Positions 33,284 to 44,803 of a DNA stretch of 64,000 nucleotides are shown here, piece by piece (position 1 is the first letter of the stretch; every line of letters begins with the position of its first letter). The position numbers and the translations under genes are program-made. Under the pieces are notes generated by a model. The model did not search any database. It saw only the letters and a list, made by a program, of their open reading frames with translations, and had not been told where the DNA came from. The stretch covers positions 1,256,619 through 1,320,618 of the forward strand of contig NW_006917092.1 of NCBI RefSeq assembly GCF_000516985.1. The letters run 5' to 3'. This DNA comes from Pestalotiopsis fici W106-1. Its lineage: Eukaryota; Ascomycota; Sordariomycetes; Amphisphaeriales; Sporocadaceae.

Positions 33284-34673
33284 ATGGCCGACAACGCACT
33301 GGTGGAATGCCGAGCGGAATACGCTATCGGGACTCTAATATTTATACTAAGATGGTTTGCGCAATGGCGGGTCCGCGGAGCGCTCAGCTGGTCTTGGATT
33401 GACTGGTTTTCAATCTCCGCCTGGTTCTGGTTTACCAGTCTCTATATTGAGCTCGAGGTCATTTGTACGTCATCGCGAAACCCGTCCAAGTAGTCGATAA
33501 ACACGGTAGAGTACTGAAAAAGACAATCAACAGGTGTATTAGGGGCTCCAGTAGGATTTACTCAAGAAATGCGCGAAGCCTTGACACCCCAGCAGCGAAT
33601 TTCTTACGAGGCGGGCGCGAAGATCATGTTTTCATGCTTTTTCATACTCATCTTTCTAGTTTGGAGCTTGAAAGGCTGTTTGATTTTCTTGTTCCTGTCC
33701 TTGACGTGAGTTGAACCCCCGCGGAATCGCAAGCCGCGGCTGGAAATCTAACGGCAAGCCCAGACGCGACACCAGACTATATCGTTATGTACAAATTGTG
33801 GGCATCATCACAGCCTTGGCATGTCTCATGGCTACCATAACACAGGCGACGCATTGTTTGCCTTATCATCGAAACTGGCAAATACTGCCTGACCCTGGCA
33901 GTGAGTTGGGCCTACCGCAGACTGTTGATAATAGCAAGCTGATCCGGGTTCAGGAGAGTGCTCGACCGGCTACACAACTAATATTGTTATTGCCACTGGA
34001 AACGTGCTGTGAGTGTTCTTATTAATGTCCAAGCTAATACTTGAGACCATAAGCTAATATGAATAGTACCGATGTGCTTTTACTGGCTGTCCCCTTTTTG
34101 ATGCTCCGTGATGTCAATATGAAATTTTGGCGGTAGGTTACTAGGAAAGATTGGGCAAGGACATGACTGACAATTCTCCCTGCAAGAAAAATACAGATTG
34201 GGTTCCTGCTGTCGTTGGGTCTATTCGTCATTGCAATGGCCATCACGAGATGCGTTCTCTCGATCGGAGACACCGCTGCTGTCGCCTTGGCATCCAGTTG
34301 GGCGCAGCGAGAAGCGGTAAGCCTTTGCCTTTATCCTTTTCCAGGCCCCATCAATTGGCAGATATTATCTAACACAAGAAAACAGCTCGTGGCTATATTT
34401 GCCGTCAATGCACCACTCATCAATCCGATACTGAGCATGGACTTTTGGAGAGTCACGAAACGATCATCACGAGACGCACCTGCCGACGACTCGGACCGCC
34501 AATCAGCTAGAAAAGAGCGACTCGGCAAGCCGAAATTTAATGACTTTACATTATATAAAATGACAAACCTCGAGACTACGAGCCGAGAAAGCACGACGGA
34601 TTTGGTTGACAGGACAGCCGTGTCATTGGAAAGTGCGCCAGGTACTGCCAAGACTCAGGTCAGCACGTGTTAG
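33284..34673 (+). CDS. Rhodopsin-fold (PTH11-like) integral membrane protein
   Basis: 342 aa in seven exons: 33284-33464, 33534-33705, 33764-33900, 33954-34008, 34067-34132, 34187-34316 and 34386-34673, all with gt-ag introns of 53-69 nt. Seven hydrophobic segments; typical fungal rhodopsin-domain blocks are GTLIFILRWFAQWRV, DWFSISAWFWF, FSCFFILIFLVWSLK, YVQIVGIITALACLMATI, NIVIATGNVLTDVLLLAVPF, FWRKIQIGFLLSLGLFVIA and FAVNAPLINPILSMDFW, then a hydrophilic cytosolic tail. Related to PTH11-class putative GPCR-like proteins but without a CFEM domain. Ligand unknown. Plasma membrane likely. Confidence 0.87.
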
Positions 34674-35828
34674 ACGATACATTTTTCGTTCCCTTACACA
34701 TCGTTATGCTTCATGAAAATTATCCAGACGAGAGTTCGCTACGTTTTCGATGCTAGTAGGCACAGATATTATAGCCCTGGCATGGACATCATTCAGGGCA
34801 TGGACGACCCGCTCGTCGTGCAACTCATGGTTCGTTGCCCTTCAAGATCCATCGTACACTGCTGCCATATGACAGCATGTAGTCGATGACTTTCTTCATC
34901 AAACTAACATGAGCATCAGTGGATGATCTGATAGGAATTGTCAAGGCCTGCCTGACTGCCGGTGAAGCGGGCGCAGTGTCTGGCCGTCTCACTGCTCCGG
35001 GAAGAATGATGGCATCTCCTGGCGTCCAAACCTTGCTTACATCCCTTCCCGTTTGTCAAGCCTTCATGGTATCAGCGCTTTATAGCCAGCAGTGGATTAT
35101 TGCGCAATGGCTTATTCGGGGCAGCTTTGCTCCGCCTCAGGATCGCTGTCTGCTCACGATGGAGGATAGTCTTGCCCCGCATAGAGGACTGCTAGTAGAT
35201 GATGCTGGCATTTGGCGAGTCGCGCATGTTGCAGTATCTGTAATCGGCCAGCCAAATGGTCTGAACAAGGACATGCTGGTCAAACCCGCCATACAACAGA
35301 TTGTTATGCTAAAATTTGCTGAGAGGTGGCACTGTCATGATGAGGCTCCATGATCAAAGCATGGTAGTGAATTGGGTCCATGTATGTACCGAAAGCTAGG
35401 AACTCAGACCCCCAGGGATAGGGCGGTGCAGGAATCTAAAGGTGTCCCACCCACCCAAATCCACAGCGCTATTCTGCGCGGCTAGGGCTAGAACGAGGGG
35501 TGGGTTTGGTCCTTTGGGCAAAAAGGACCTTTGGGAAAGCCACACGGGAGTAAAATGGCAGGGGCCTCGCCAAAACCTTGGGCCAGCCTGGGAACAGACG
35601 CTGCCCACTGCACTCCTGGTATATCGTCCATAGCCCGCTCGAGTCAATGGGATGGGCCAGCACTAATTCTCTTGGCAAGCAAGCCACTGTAAAGTGCACC
35701 AACAGTGGTCTCTAGAGTTCTATATTGTGCTGTAGAGGTGCACTAATTCAGTGTCACTTTGCCAATTACTTACATACCCCGCCACGAGAGCGTCGTGCCT
35801 TTCATCACATCCTGACATGCCATGCTTA
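34674..35828. other. Intergenic region with one undecided open frame
   Basis: A plus-strand frame of about 145 codons (34919-35353) has no ATG at its start (GTG after a cag acceptor-like site) and no recognised domain. It could be a 3' exon of a decayed gene. The remainder (35354-35828) shows nothing. Confidence 0.4.
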
Positions 35829-38800
35829 TCAACGTTGCCCTTCATCGCCAATCCAGTACATGGCTTGTGAAGATCGTGGATATTCCTGACTGTAGACCTG
35901 CCTCTCTGCTCGGAAGCGCTCAGTGCACTTTTCAACCGGTCGGCCAATTTTCAGGTAGATCCACCGCTCAGCCTGGAGATATGGTTAGTGTCTGCGTGTA
36001 CACGAATGACCATGAAGCAACGACGGACATTGCAATACTTGAAAACCACCCAACCCAGGAATGTGAGCAAGAGACATATCGAGACAAAAAGAAGGTACCA
36101 ACGCCAGTCGGGGTTATTTGCAAGGATGTCGACGTTCATCCCAAAGATGCTCTGAGACTGGTCAGTCGTGGAATCTACTCGCTGGCGTTCAACAACTTGG
36201 CATGGAAGTTTAACTGACAGATACAAACATGGCTGGCAAAAATATGAACTGCTCAGATTAGCGGAAACTCATGGATGTCTCCAGGGCCAGATGGTAGTCT
36301 CCTCATCGTTATCCAGCTCAAACGCTTCATACTAGCTGACATGGATGTCGATTCCCGAGCTTCCCTAATTGATACCAGGTTAAACTCCTGGAGGAATGTT
36401 AGTCCAACAGCGTGGGTATCTGTAAGAATGTTTACGCACTATTTGGATTATGCTCTGCGACAATTGATCGAGCCCATCAAGCTGTTGGCCAATGGCCTTG
36501 GCGAAATGGCGAATGATACCTGTACATTCCTCGAGGCGATCTTTATGGAAAAGAGTACAATACTGATTCCGGAAACGCTCTGCTGATTCAACTTGTTCAT
36601 TCAGGCCCTGTCGAAGGTAGGACAAGCCGTGCGCGCTCGTCAGCAAGTCATCGATGAGTTTAATATCTGTCCCTCTTGCTTTGAAAACTCTTTGCCGCTA
36701 GATCCGACACAACTTAGTCACAACAAGATATGTAGAGTGCCGTCTTGGGAAAGATACGAACCAGTTCAGTCAGCTGCTTGTTTGCGTGACTGCAAGTCTC
36801 TGTCCAATCCCACACAATTTGATCCACGAGACTATGGAAGAAGTCTAATCCGTCGTGTGGTACCGAGCCAATTGGCAGCGTCGTTCGGTGTTCGATGGTA
36901 CTCCAAGGGTTGTTGATAAATTTGGACGTGGATGTCTTTTTCAAGGTCCATTCAATTGAGTAAGACCATGTTTTGTTGCTCATATGTTCGGTTTCTTTCA
37001 CGGGAGAGTACCAGGCGACGATGTGGTACATTTTGTGCTCTTCTTTGTGCCCCAGGCTTGAGAACTCAAGGCCGCTTTTCTTGAATGCTGATCGCGGATG
37101 AACGAGCAGGTTCGGAGTTACAAGCTGGACGGGCGGGCTTGGAGTCACACTACTCAAAAGTCAGTTCCTCATTTGAAAGAAAAAGGCGGAAAAAAATAAT
37201 TTGCTTCCTACAAAAGCCTCCGTCTCAGATCGGCATGCGAAGAGTCGGGCCATACAGGCGGTTTGGTTGGTGGATGAAATGTGATTGTCTTTTGCCCATC
37301 CTGCTCTTGCGTCAACATCAAATGGTCATTCTGTTTTGAAAAAGCAGAATACCATTGGCTGGCAGAGATCATGGTTGTGTCTGAGCCAGCTCGTAGAAGC
37401 TCATGAATAGACTCGCAATCCCTGATCTGGACAGCGTGCTCGAGTGGACCCAATCCATCTCCATCTGCCAAAGTCACATCGGCATTGTTTTTTATTAGCA
37501 ACCGCAGGATTGGTCCTTGTTGATGGATGACCGACAGGATAAGCAGGCTTCTACCTTGTCCATCTGCCGTATTCACATTGGATCCCTTTTCGAGCAGCAA
37601 CTGAAGTTGTCGATGTTGTCCATGTTTTGCAAGAAAGCACAAGGATACGTCTGCATGTTTCTGTAGCAAGCGTACCACTTTGTGATGTTCATTATCAAGG
37701 GCCAACATCAAAGCTGTGTTCTGATTGTAGTCGAAAACATCCGGATCAACTTTTCCCAGAAGCATTTTGCATAGGGCATCTGATCCATTTTTGGCAGCGG
37801 CGTGCATGGCAGTTTGACCGCTTTTATCTCGTATCGTCGTGTCACATGCTGCATCAAGCAACTGAAGCACTGCTTCTTGGTGCCCCTGATGACATGCCCA
37901 GAATATAGGTGTTCGGCCATCCGTATCTGCATAGTTTACATCGACCAAGTCAGTCCTGACGAGATGTTCAATGATGCGAGAATGGCCACCTGCTGCGGCC
38001 CATGACAAAGGTGTCCGTCGCAAATTGCCAGAAGAATCTGGGTCGATATCACTCCGCTCGAGTAGTCTCTGTACAAGTGAAGACTTGCCTGCTTCCGATG
38101 CAATGGAGAGTATGCCGCGACCAAGGTGGTCGATCGTTTCTACCTTGATTTCCTGTCGAGAAAGTAAATTGTTTACCACATCGTAACGTCCCTTGTATGC
38201 AGCCGAAACTAGCGGTGATCTTCCCAACGTACATTGAGCGTTCCCGTCTGCATCATATTTATCAAGAAGGGCGTCGACGATGACCAGTTCGCCAAAGTCA
38301 CACGCATAGAATAGTACTGTTCTCCCCAACCCATCCCTCCAGGAGATAAGATGGCGTGAAAAATCGAGAATAACCTGGGTGAGGGCCAGGTCCCCGTTTT
38401 CAATGGCGGCCAGCAGAACCTTTTCCCATGACACTTCACCAAATCGCTCGCATGGCCCACGCTCAAGAAGTAGCAGTATGGTCTCCAGATGTTGGTTGTT
38501 GATAGCCCAAAGGTAAACATCCACAGATGGTAAAAAGGTTAAGTCGCGTCTGAGTAGTTCGACAATTTCTTCGGACCGATTTTCGACAACTAAAAATGAC
38601 AACTCATCAAGCATGTATGTATTCCACTGCTCTGGGGTGGACAGAAGCTGCACACTATCATCATGCTTACTCTCGATAGCGTAGGAAAGTATCGTGGGTT
38701 TGGTCTTGTCTGGGAGTTCCATTCGAGCCCATGTTTTGAGAAGCAATCGTACAACTGCATCAAGTCCCTGAAACTTGGCGTCTCTGAGTGATCTCTTTTT

Positions 38801-41151
38801 ATCGCTCTTGCTTTCCCAACCTATAGAAGAAGCATAGCAACCATACTGCTCGAGTAGCAACTCGACTACAGGTGCATGTCCTCGCGCGGCAGCGTGCAGC
38901 AAAGCTGCGTTTTGATAAATATCCGTGCTTTGGAAACTAGACCATTGGCTGAGAAATAGCCGGACAATGTTTACGTGTCCATGTTTTGCAGCATGTAACA
39001 ACGGTGTCTCCAGGTTGTCGTCTTGACAGTCAAACTTGGCTCCCTTTGCGAGGAGTAGTTGAGCCAGGGCGTTCTGATTCTGCTCCGCAGCGTACGATAG
39101 CAGCGTACGCCCATCGCTAACAGGGGTATCTATGCCGAGGTCATCATCTTGCCATAGGCCGTCAGAGCCTAGTAATCGACCCAATCCAAAGATTGCACTC
39201 AAGTGTACACTCCTAAAACCTTTGGGGGTTCTTTGACTGTACCCATGGTCATCTTGATCTTGTGGAACTGAGAACAGGACTTGGCTTGACGCTTCAACCA
39301 AAGAGCTATTCTTGAGAAACAGCCTCACCCGGTCAATATTGGCCGTGGATACAGCATGGTGTCCCCAGTAATTACTGGCATAATCATAAAATGGGTAGGA
39401 AGCGAGCCGCTTTTGGAATTCGACATCGGATCCACATTCACCGCTTTCAAACGCGGTGTATGAAAGGTAGGTTAAGCATGAATCCGTAATCATTGTTGCC
39501 GGATTTTGGATCCACATTGCTCCTTGATCCGCCATTGCCATAAAGTACTCTGTTGCTGTGTGATGCACAAGTCGCACTTGATCGAGCTCTTGGTCTATGG
39601 CAAGCAAGCCACAACAACTCCACACAACGTCTTCAATTGTCGGCGGTACACCTTTGGATGATTCCGATTCATCAGTTTGGATACTCAGTGCGTGTTGGAG
39701 TTCTATGGTTGTCAATGGTCTTTGGGCGTAAACAACCCAGATCAGGGTTTTGATAGCCAGTTCTTTATGACTATGACGTTGGCTGTTGATCCGTTGCCAT
39801 GCATTTTTATAGATCGAGCCCTTGTCGACAGAGGATCCGCGGGACTTTGTTAAACCCTTCTTTTTTCTGGTCTCCGCCAGCGAATCTATCTGTAGTTTAG
39901 CATTGAGAAACCTGTCAAATGTCAGCCATTATCTTGAGTTTGCGCCACGAGTACTTACACTCCATTAGCATCTCGAACAGTATTTCTCACGATTTTGGAT
40001 TTAAACGAGGATTTGGACCACACAGACTTTGGTATTCGATTCTTACTTGCTCTTACAAATTGTGCAATGTCTTCATCAGATGCACGGAATTCCACCCAGT
40101 GATGGCCAGAACTGGCTTCCGTGATGCGTGGCATTGTACGTGAAGTCACAAGCATATTTGCCCCAGCCTGAGCTTGTAAATTGAGCAAGGCTGTCATGGT
40201 GTCTTTGTGGCAGCCTTCTGATAATCGACAATCGTCAAGGCCATCGATTATGATGAAAACCTTCGAAAAGGACGACGCAACCGAACAGAAGGCCTCGTGT
40301 GCCTCGTCGGATGTTGGCCTTGTGTATTCCTTCTCGTGTCGCTTGAATAGATCCCAGACGGGTTGGGGCATTGTCGGCATGCGTCGCAGCAGCAGCCAGA
40401 GCATAGCAAGGATTACATGGTCGACTGACTGCTCCTTTGTTCTTATGCTGTCGCAGTAGAAATAGCAGGTTGCAACATTATCTGCCAGTATATAGCTTTC
40501 TTGCAACGATGCGATCACTGTCGATGCAAGAACAGATTTCCCAACACCGATATCACCGTAGTAGAACAACTTTTCTCCTTTCCTGTTGGTCCATGTCTCA
40601 TAGTCGGGTGAATCGAGAAACCATTGGTATGTACCAGTCGCACGTTTGCTCATATGGTCCGATTGTACTTTAGTGTTGTACTCATTCGGCACCAACCAAT
40701 CTAGAACTTCACAATTCGGTCTCGTTATGGCTTCATCCAGTGCATAAATTATAGAAGTGATGCGCTCTCGAACTTGAGCAACCTCGTTGGGTTCATCCGA
40801 CGGCGTTCCAAAGAAAAGGTTTGATGATTGCTCGCTCAAAGCATGTTCAGTATCAGCCAAAACATGTCGACAATCGGCTTGGATTTCGTGAATTCGTTCT
40901 TTTTGAACATCTGTCAGAGTAGATTCTACAGTGCGGGAATGAAGCTCGAAAAGAATGCCAACGAGGCTTCGAATTCTACCAAGTATCGCGTCAGTGACTA
41001 TAGACAAATTGGGCAGCATAACTTACTCTCCCAGGATCTGTTCAAACACCTCTGGAGCCACCATTAACTCGAGCTCCACTGTGGTTTTGGCCTCATTGGC
41101 GACCTTGGCAAGTGCCAGAAACTCGTCTGTAATGCTGAGTCGGGAAGCCAT
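35829..41151 (-). CDS. NACHT-ankyrin protein fused to a CorA-like transmembrane domain
   Basis: Reconstructed as nine exons, 1621 codons before the stop: 41151-41027, 40975-39959, 39911-37212, 37149-36762, 36697-36440, 36387-36307, 36248-36219, 36151-36029 and 35972-35829; every junction keeps the frame. N-terminal helical region (1-170), then NACHT: Walker A GDIGVGKS (~182-189), Walker B VFIIIDGLDD (~285). A winged-helix-like region is followed by about 17-18 ankyrin repeats (~645-1265). After intron 37150-37211 comes VTPNLLVHPRSAFKKSGLEF and a helical CorA-like domain (NEQVESAERFRNQYC; LDQLSQSIIQI), ending in two TM segments (FIFLPAMFVSSIFGMN; WRWYLLFVSICLLLTFLGWV) with the FGMN pore motif and a tail SSQAMYWIGDEGQR. 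Oddity: intron 36249-36306 begins AT, not GT. Likely an immune/allorecognition receptor with a membrane effector (inference). Confidence 0.78.
36249..36306 (-). other. Intron with AT in place of the GT donor
   Basis: Reading needs removal of these 58 bases to join WIT to FIFLPAMF. The 3' side is good (gctaatctgagcag), but the donor is atgagg where gtgagg is expected: one transition. Unspliced, the frame continues 17 codons (MRRLPSG...) to TGA at 36253-36255, losing both TM segments. Confidence 0.65.
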
Positions 41152-43143
41152 CCTCGCAAACAGACATCGTCACGTCGCGATGAGATGATGAAACGAGTCT
41201 TTTTGCCGAAGAAACAAGAAACAAAGGGCATCCTTCTAAAGCGGACAAGAACGAGGCAGTGGGAGATTGGTTAAGCGCCATAGAGAGGGGTTCTCGTCAG
41301 CCATGCAGTTCAGCTTACCAGGGTGCTATGCAGCTGTGATTCTGCCTTGCTGTCTACCTACCTTAGTATGTATGTAGGGTAGGTTACCACGGAAAGAAAA
41401 ATAATGTGGGCGGTTGTGATTGCCCAGTCTTGCCATTGTGGAATGCCTCATTGCGACCTCATCTTGAGACCAATTCTCCAAATGCCGAACACATAAACCA
41501 GCCTCATGGCAAGAAACCGCGAAGCTGCCACCGAACAAAGCTAGGTTAGGTAGCTATTGGTCATGAAGCTGAGTAGACCATGAGACTATACGATTCTGGT
41601 CCTACTGGACCTTTGTCCCATATCGCAATGACTGTCGCAAGTTGATCTTGGAATGCAGGTACTGAGTCGGGAAAAGTAGAAACAAATAGTGTACATACCT
41701 AGGAGGTGTTTACAATCAAGTATTCTGAGTAGGTTTTTAGATAGGTAACCTAGTAGTGTACATGCCTACATCGGCACTGCGGCAGGTAACGTACATTCGC
41801 TAATGCCCCGCACTACTCTGTGAAAGACCGACCGCTGATGGGCTGGCGGCAGTCTTCCATGAGCGAGCCATAAACACTGCATCATGCAGGTAAAGGTACA
41901 AAGCAAGCGTCGTCCATCCATGGCCTGCCTGTAATTGAAGTCAAGTTACATGAGGAAATTCTTTGCTACACAAACAATATTTTCCCTATTTCTCTATAAA
42001 ATATGATTTACAAATCAAACTACAAATTCACCTACTTACATGTTCATCTTATATATTCCCAACAGTGCCGGCCTTGTCCGATCTCCTAGCCGGCCACAAT
42101 TGCTCGAAAGCGCGCCCGACTGCTACAAGAATCAGCCCCACATAGCGTCCAGTAGCAAAGATCAAACTTGGCCGATCTCTGGGGAAAAGCTCCAATGCCT
42201 GCTGAAAGGGCCAACGACTTTGTAATCGTTGTTCTGTACGAAATCAGTGCACAAGTCGCAAGCAGGCCTTTCGCATACATCCCTAAGTAAGGACGCTAGC
42301 CATGTCTTCAAAGCCGTGTCAATGAACTCCCCAGCGGCAGAGAAAGCGATCGCGCCTCTTGCCGGAACTTAACCTGCAATGTATATGCATGACTTTTGAA
42401 TTCGTAGGCGGCCACTTCTTGCGGGTTCCAGGCAATGAGCAGCATGAGCTCGACGGCGGCTCAGTACACCCGACGATCCTACGTGTGCAAGCAAGATACC
42501 GGAGACGGGGACACTCTAGAAGCGTGAGGCTGCGATATGATGAAGGGGAGGACCGAGACCCTTGACATGGATTCGCGCGCTCATGGCCCCTATATTGAGC
42601 TTCAAGGCTGAGTCACAGTCCTGGCTGACTTTGCATCAGCTCGCAACATTGCCTGCATCTCTTACTTGTGTCGCTCGAAAGGCTAGGAAATCATCACCAC
42701 TGCCCAATTTCGCAGACTTGCCTTTGCTGATGCATTCATCTGCCTTGTACGACGGGATCAAGGCAATACCACGACGCGGTTACTAAAAATACTATCAATT
42801 TGGGGGCGGTCAGAGGCGGCCCGTGAGTGGTGAACCTGTAGCATCAAGCCACCAATACATGATGCTATTCATTGACCACTAAGCTCGGCGAGCAGCCAAA
42901 GCTAGCGGACTCTGAAACAAATTTGTGAGTGCATCTCCTGGATATAATCTGCTTTATCTAGGTTAGAGGCTTATCCGGTGGTAAACGCCTTCAAAATCCT
43001 TCTCAGACATGCTAGCCAATTATAAGACACGAAACACTGTTTGAAAATAATAATAAGTAGGCAATGCTGGCGGGCAAGTCACGACCCCGTCAACATATTC
43101 TGAACCTTTGTCTTCACCAAGTCGTCGAATAATAGTTCTGGCA
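41152..43143. other. 2 kb intergenic region with an NLR-gene relic
   Basis: Upstream region of the NACHT-CorA gene. Short tacctaggta/gtaggtag-type motifs recur at 41350-41790. At about 41955-42040 it contains the relic repeat described separately. Frames at 42359-42786 lack a family signal. No complete gene. Confidence 0.5.
41955..42040 (-). repeat. Relic copy of the 3' end/3' flank of the second NACHT gene
   Basis: Aligns over about 80 bases with 44737-44822, roughly three-quarters identical by eye (shared acaaacaata, ccctatt/cccattcctctata, atttacaaat and actacaaattcacct). In the source the block covers the last codons (EVNL-stop) of the NACHT gene and its 3' flank; here the surrounding coding part is missing. 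Confidence 0.65.
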
Positions 43144-44373
43144 ATGTCGAATAGCACTTACAACATAGTCCCAATACATTGGGGAAGTCGAGGTATAGGG
43201 ATACCCGATTGGTTCTCCGAGTTCACGCTGTGCCTCTCACCACTTATTGCCCACATTCTTTCCGGAGCACCCAGACCATCCTACCTGACCTCCAATCGTC
43301 CCAAGTGGCACGACCGTTTGTGCCTCCTCAATCCCATCTCCATCGTGTGGAGATATGCAGCCATTACTGAACGACGAATCCAGACCAGAGACTGGCAACC
43401 CAAAGACATTGCTGTCGCGAATGCTGTGTTCTGGACTCCGCGGGGCTGGGACGGATCAAAAATAATGCGATGGCGTGCGATGTCCTACATGTCATATCTA
43501 CCGCAGCGAAATCGAGTCGAATTTCTCTCTCTGGAGATGCTCAAGACGATTATCCTGTTTCTCCAAGGCGTGCAAGCTGTGACGGCAATCCTTTGCAATT
43601 ATACATCCACTGGCGATTTCACAAGCTTTGATACCATCAGCGGTCTATTCATCCCACTTGGTATAGCAGGGCTACTGAGAGTCTTTGCCGCACCGTGGCT
43701 GACGGACGACTTCAACTTTGGCATCTCTTCGCATGGTGCCGAGCGCCCTCTTCGGAGCACGAATGGACGTCGAACAATGCCCCTGCTGATGCTGGACGAC
43801 ATAGGCTACGGATACGGGCAAAAAGAGCAATATCAGTCATCAGGAGCTGCAGACGGCCATCCTTGGCTTTGTGGCATCCTCAGAGGTCTGTTCATGCTAC
43901 CTGTAGTCGGTAGTTGGGCCCTGAGCTTCATTTATGTGACACCATGGATTGGCAGCTTTGGTCTTAAGGGCGTATACACAACAACAGGATTTGTTTTTGG
44001 CCTGTACTACATGTTTCTGACGACGCCAATGCTCCTGATAATTGGATATTACTTTTGCAAAGGCCCCTTGGAAACGACCATTATCCCTTGCATTTCGCGC
44101 GTTTGGTACAAGGTTTACTGTGTTGCTCTCACTCTTTTCACCATTATTCTCGTTGTCATTACTGCCGTGGAAACCCGCAAGACTGTTTGTGGCAAGTACA
44201 CAAGCCATGCAACTGGATCCCAACATCCATGTGCCACAGGAAACACCAAGTTGATAGAGATTGGACCAACCTCGGACCAAGGCTTTGGCATTATCCAAGC
44301 CGTGTCGGGTCAGACTGTGGTGACAAACTTGACCGGGTCTTGTATAGGTACACTAACCCCGATCAACCATTGA
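43144..44373 (+). CDS. Polytopic membrane protein of unknown function
   Basis: Single exon, 409 aa from ATG 43144 (the frame is open upstream but only to a TTG at 43108). About six hydrophobic segments: FTLCLSPLIAHILSG, LKTIILFLQGVQAVTAILC, ISGLFIPLGIAGLLRVFAAPW, GILRGLFMLPVVGSWALSFIYV, VYTTTGFVFGLYYMFLTTPML and VYCVALTLFTIILVVITAVE. An aqueous loop with basic WHDRLCLLNPISIVWRYAAITER precedes them. No transporter or enzyme motif recognised. It lies between two divergent/convergent NACHT-ankyrin genes, so a linked role is possible but unproven. A gtacac at 44348 could be a donor for a further 3' exon. Confidence 0.7.
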   Translation: MSNSTYNIVPIHWGSRGIGIPDWFSEFTLCLSPLIAHILSGAPRPSYLTSNRPKWHDRLCLLNPISIVWRYAAITERRIQTRDWQPKDIAVANAVFWTPRGWDGSKIMRWRAMSYMSYLPQRNRVEFLSLEMLKTIILFLQGVQAVTAILCNYTSTGDFTSFDTISGLFIPLGIAGLLRVFAAPWLTDDFNFGISSHGAERPLRSTNGRRTMPLLMLDDIGYGYGQKEQYQSSGAADGHPWLCGILRGLFMLPVVGSWALSFIYVTPWIGSFGLKGVYTTTGFVFGLYYMFLTTPMLLIIGYYFCKGPLETTIIPCISRVWYKVYCVALTLFTIILVVITAVETRKTVCGKYTSHATGSQHPCATGNTKLIEIGPTSDQGFGIIQAVSGQTVVTNLTGSCIGTLTPINH

Positions 44374-44803
44374 GTAGCTCCTATGTCATGGTCTCGATGA
44401 ATTGCCAAAGCTGGTTGAAAACGTAATACAGGTATATTGGTGTCATTTCAATCGCTACCTTTGACGGAAAATTGGATTGATGCCTGCCTCTGCGAGGTGA
44501 TCTCTTTGTTAGTGATTTTATGATGGGTTTTCGGGATCTACACAACTGCTCTGGTAGCATGCATCGAAGGAAGTCATATTCGCTGAACCTTTTTTCCTTC
44601 TTAATCACGGTTATTATACCTACGCTAAGAACGAATTGAAATACGCAGTGTAGGCCGATACGCCATAATGGTCGTCCTCCAAGAGCGAGCCACAGGGACT
44701 ACGTTGATCGCGGAGTTTGTCCATGACCTGCAATTCAAGGTAATTCTTACTAAACAAACAATACTTTTCCCATTCCTCTATACAATCTATTTTACAAATT
44801 GGA
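44374..44803. other. Intergenic between convergent genes
   Basis: 3' flanks of the membrane protein and of the second NACHT gene. It contains the source copy (44737-44822, overlapping the stop) of the relic repeat at 41955-42040. Confidence 0.55.

Noticed and set aside
34919..35353. 145-codon plus-strand frame
   Set aside because: Starts with GTG, no family, and no upstream exon that keeps the frame; left as undecided intergenic.
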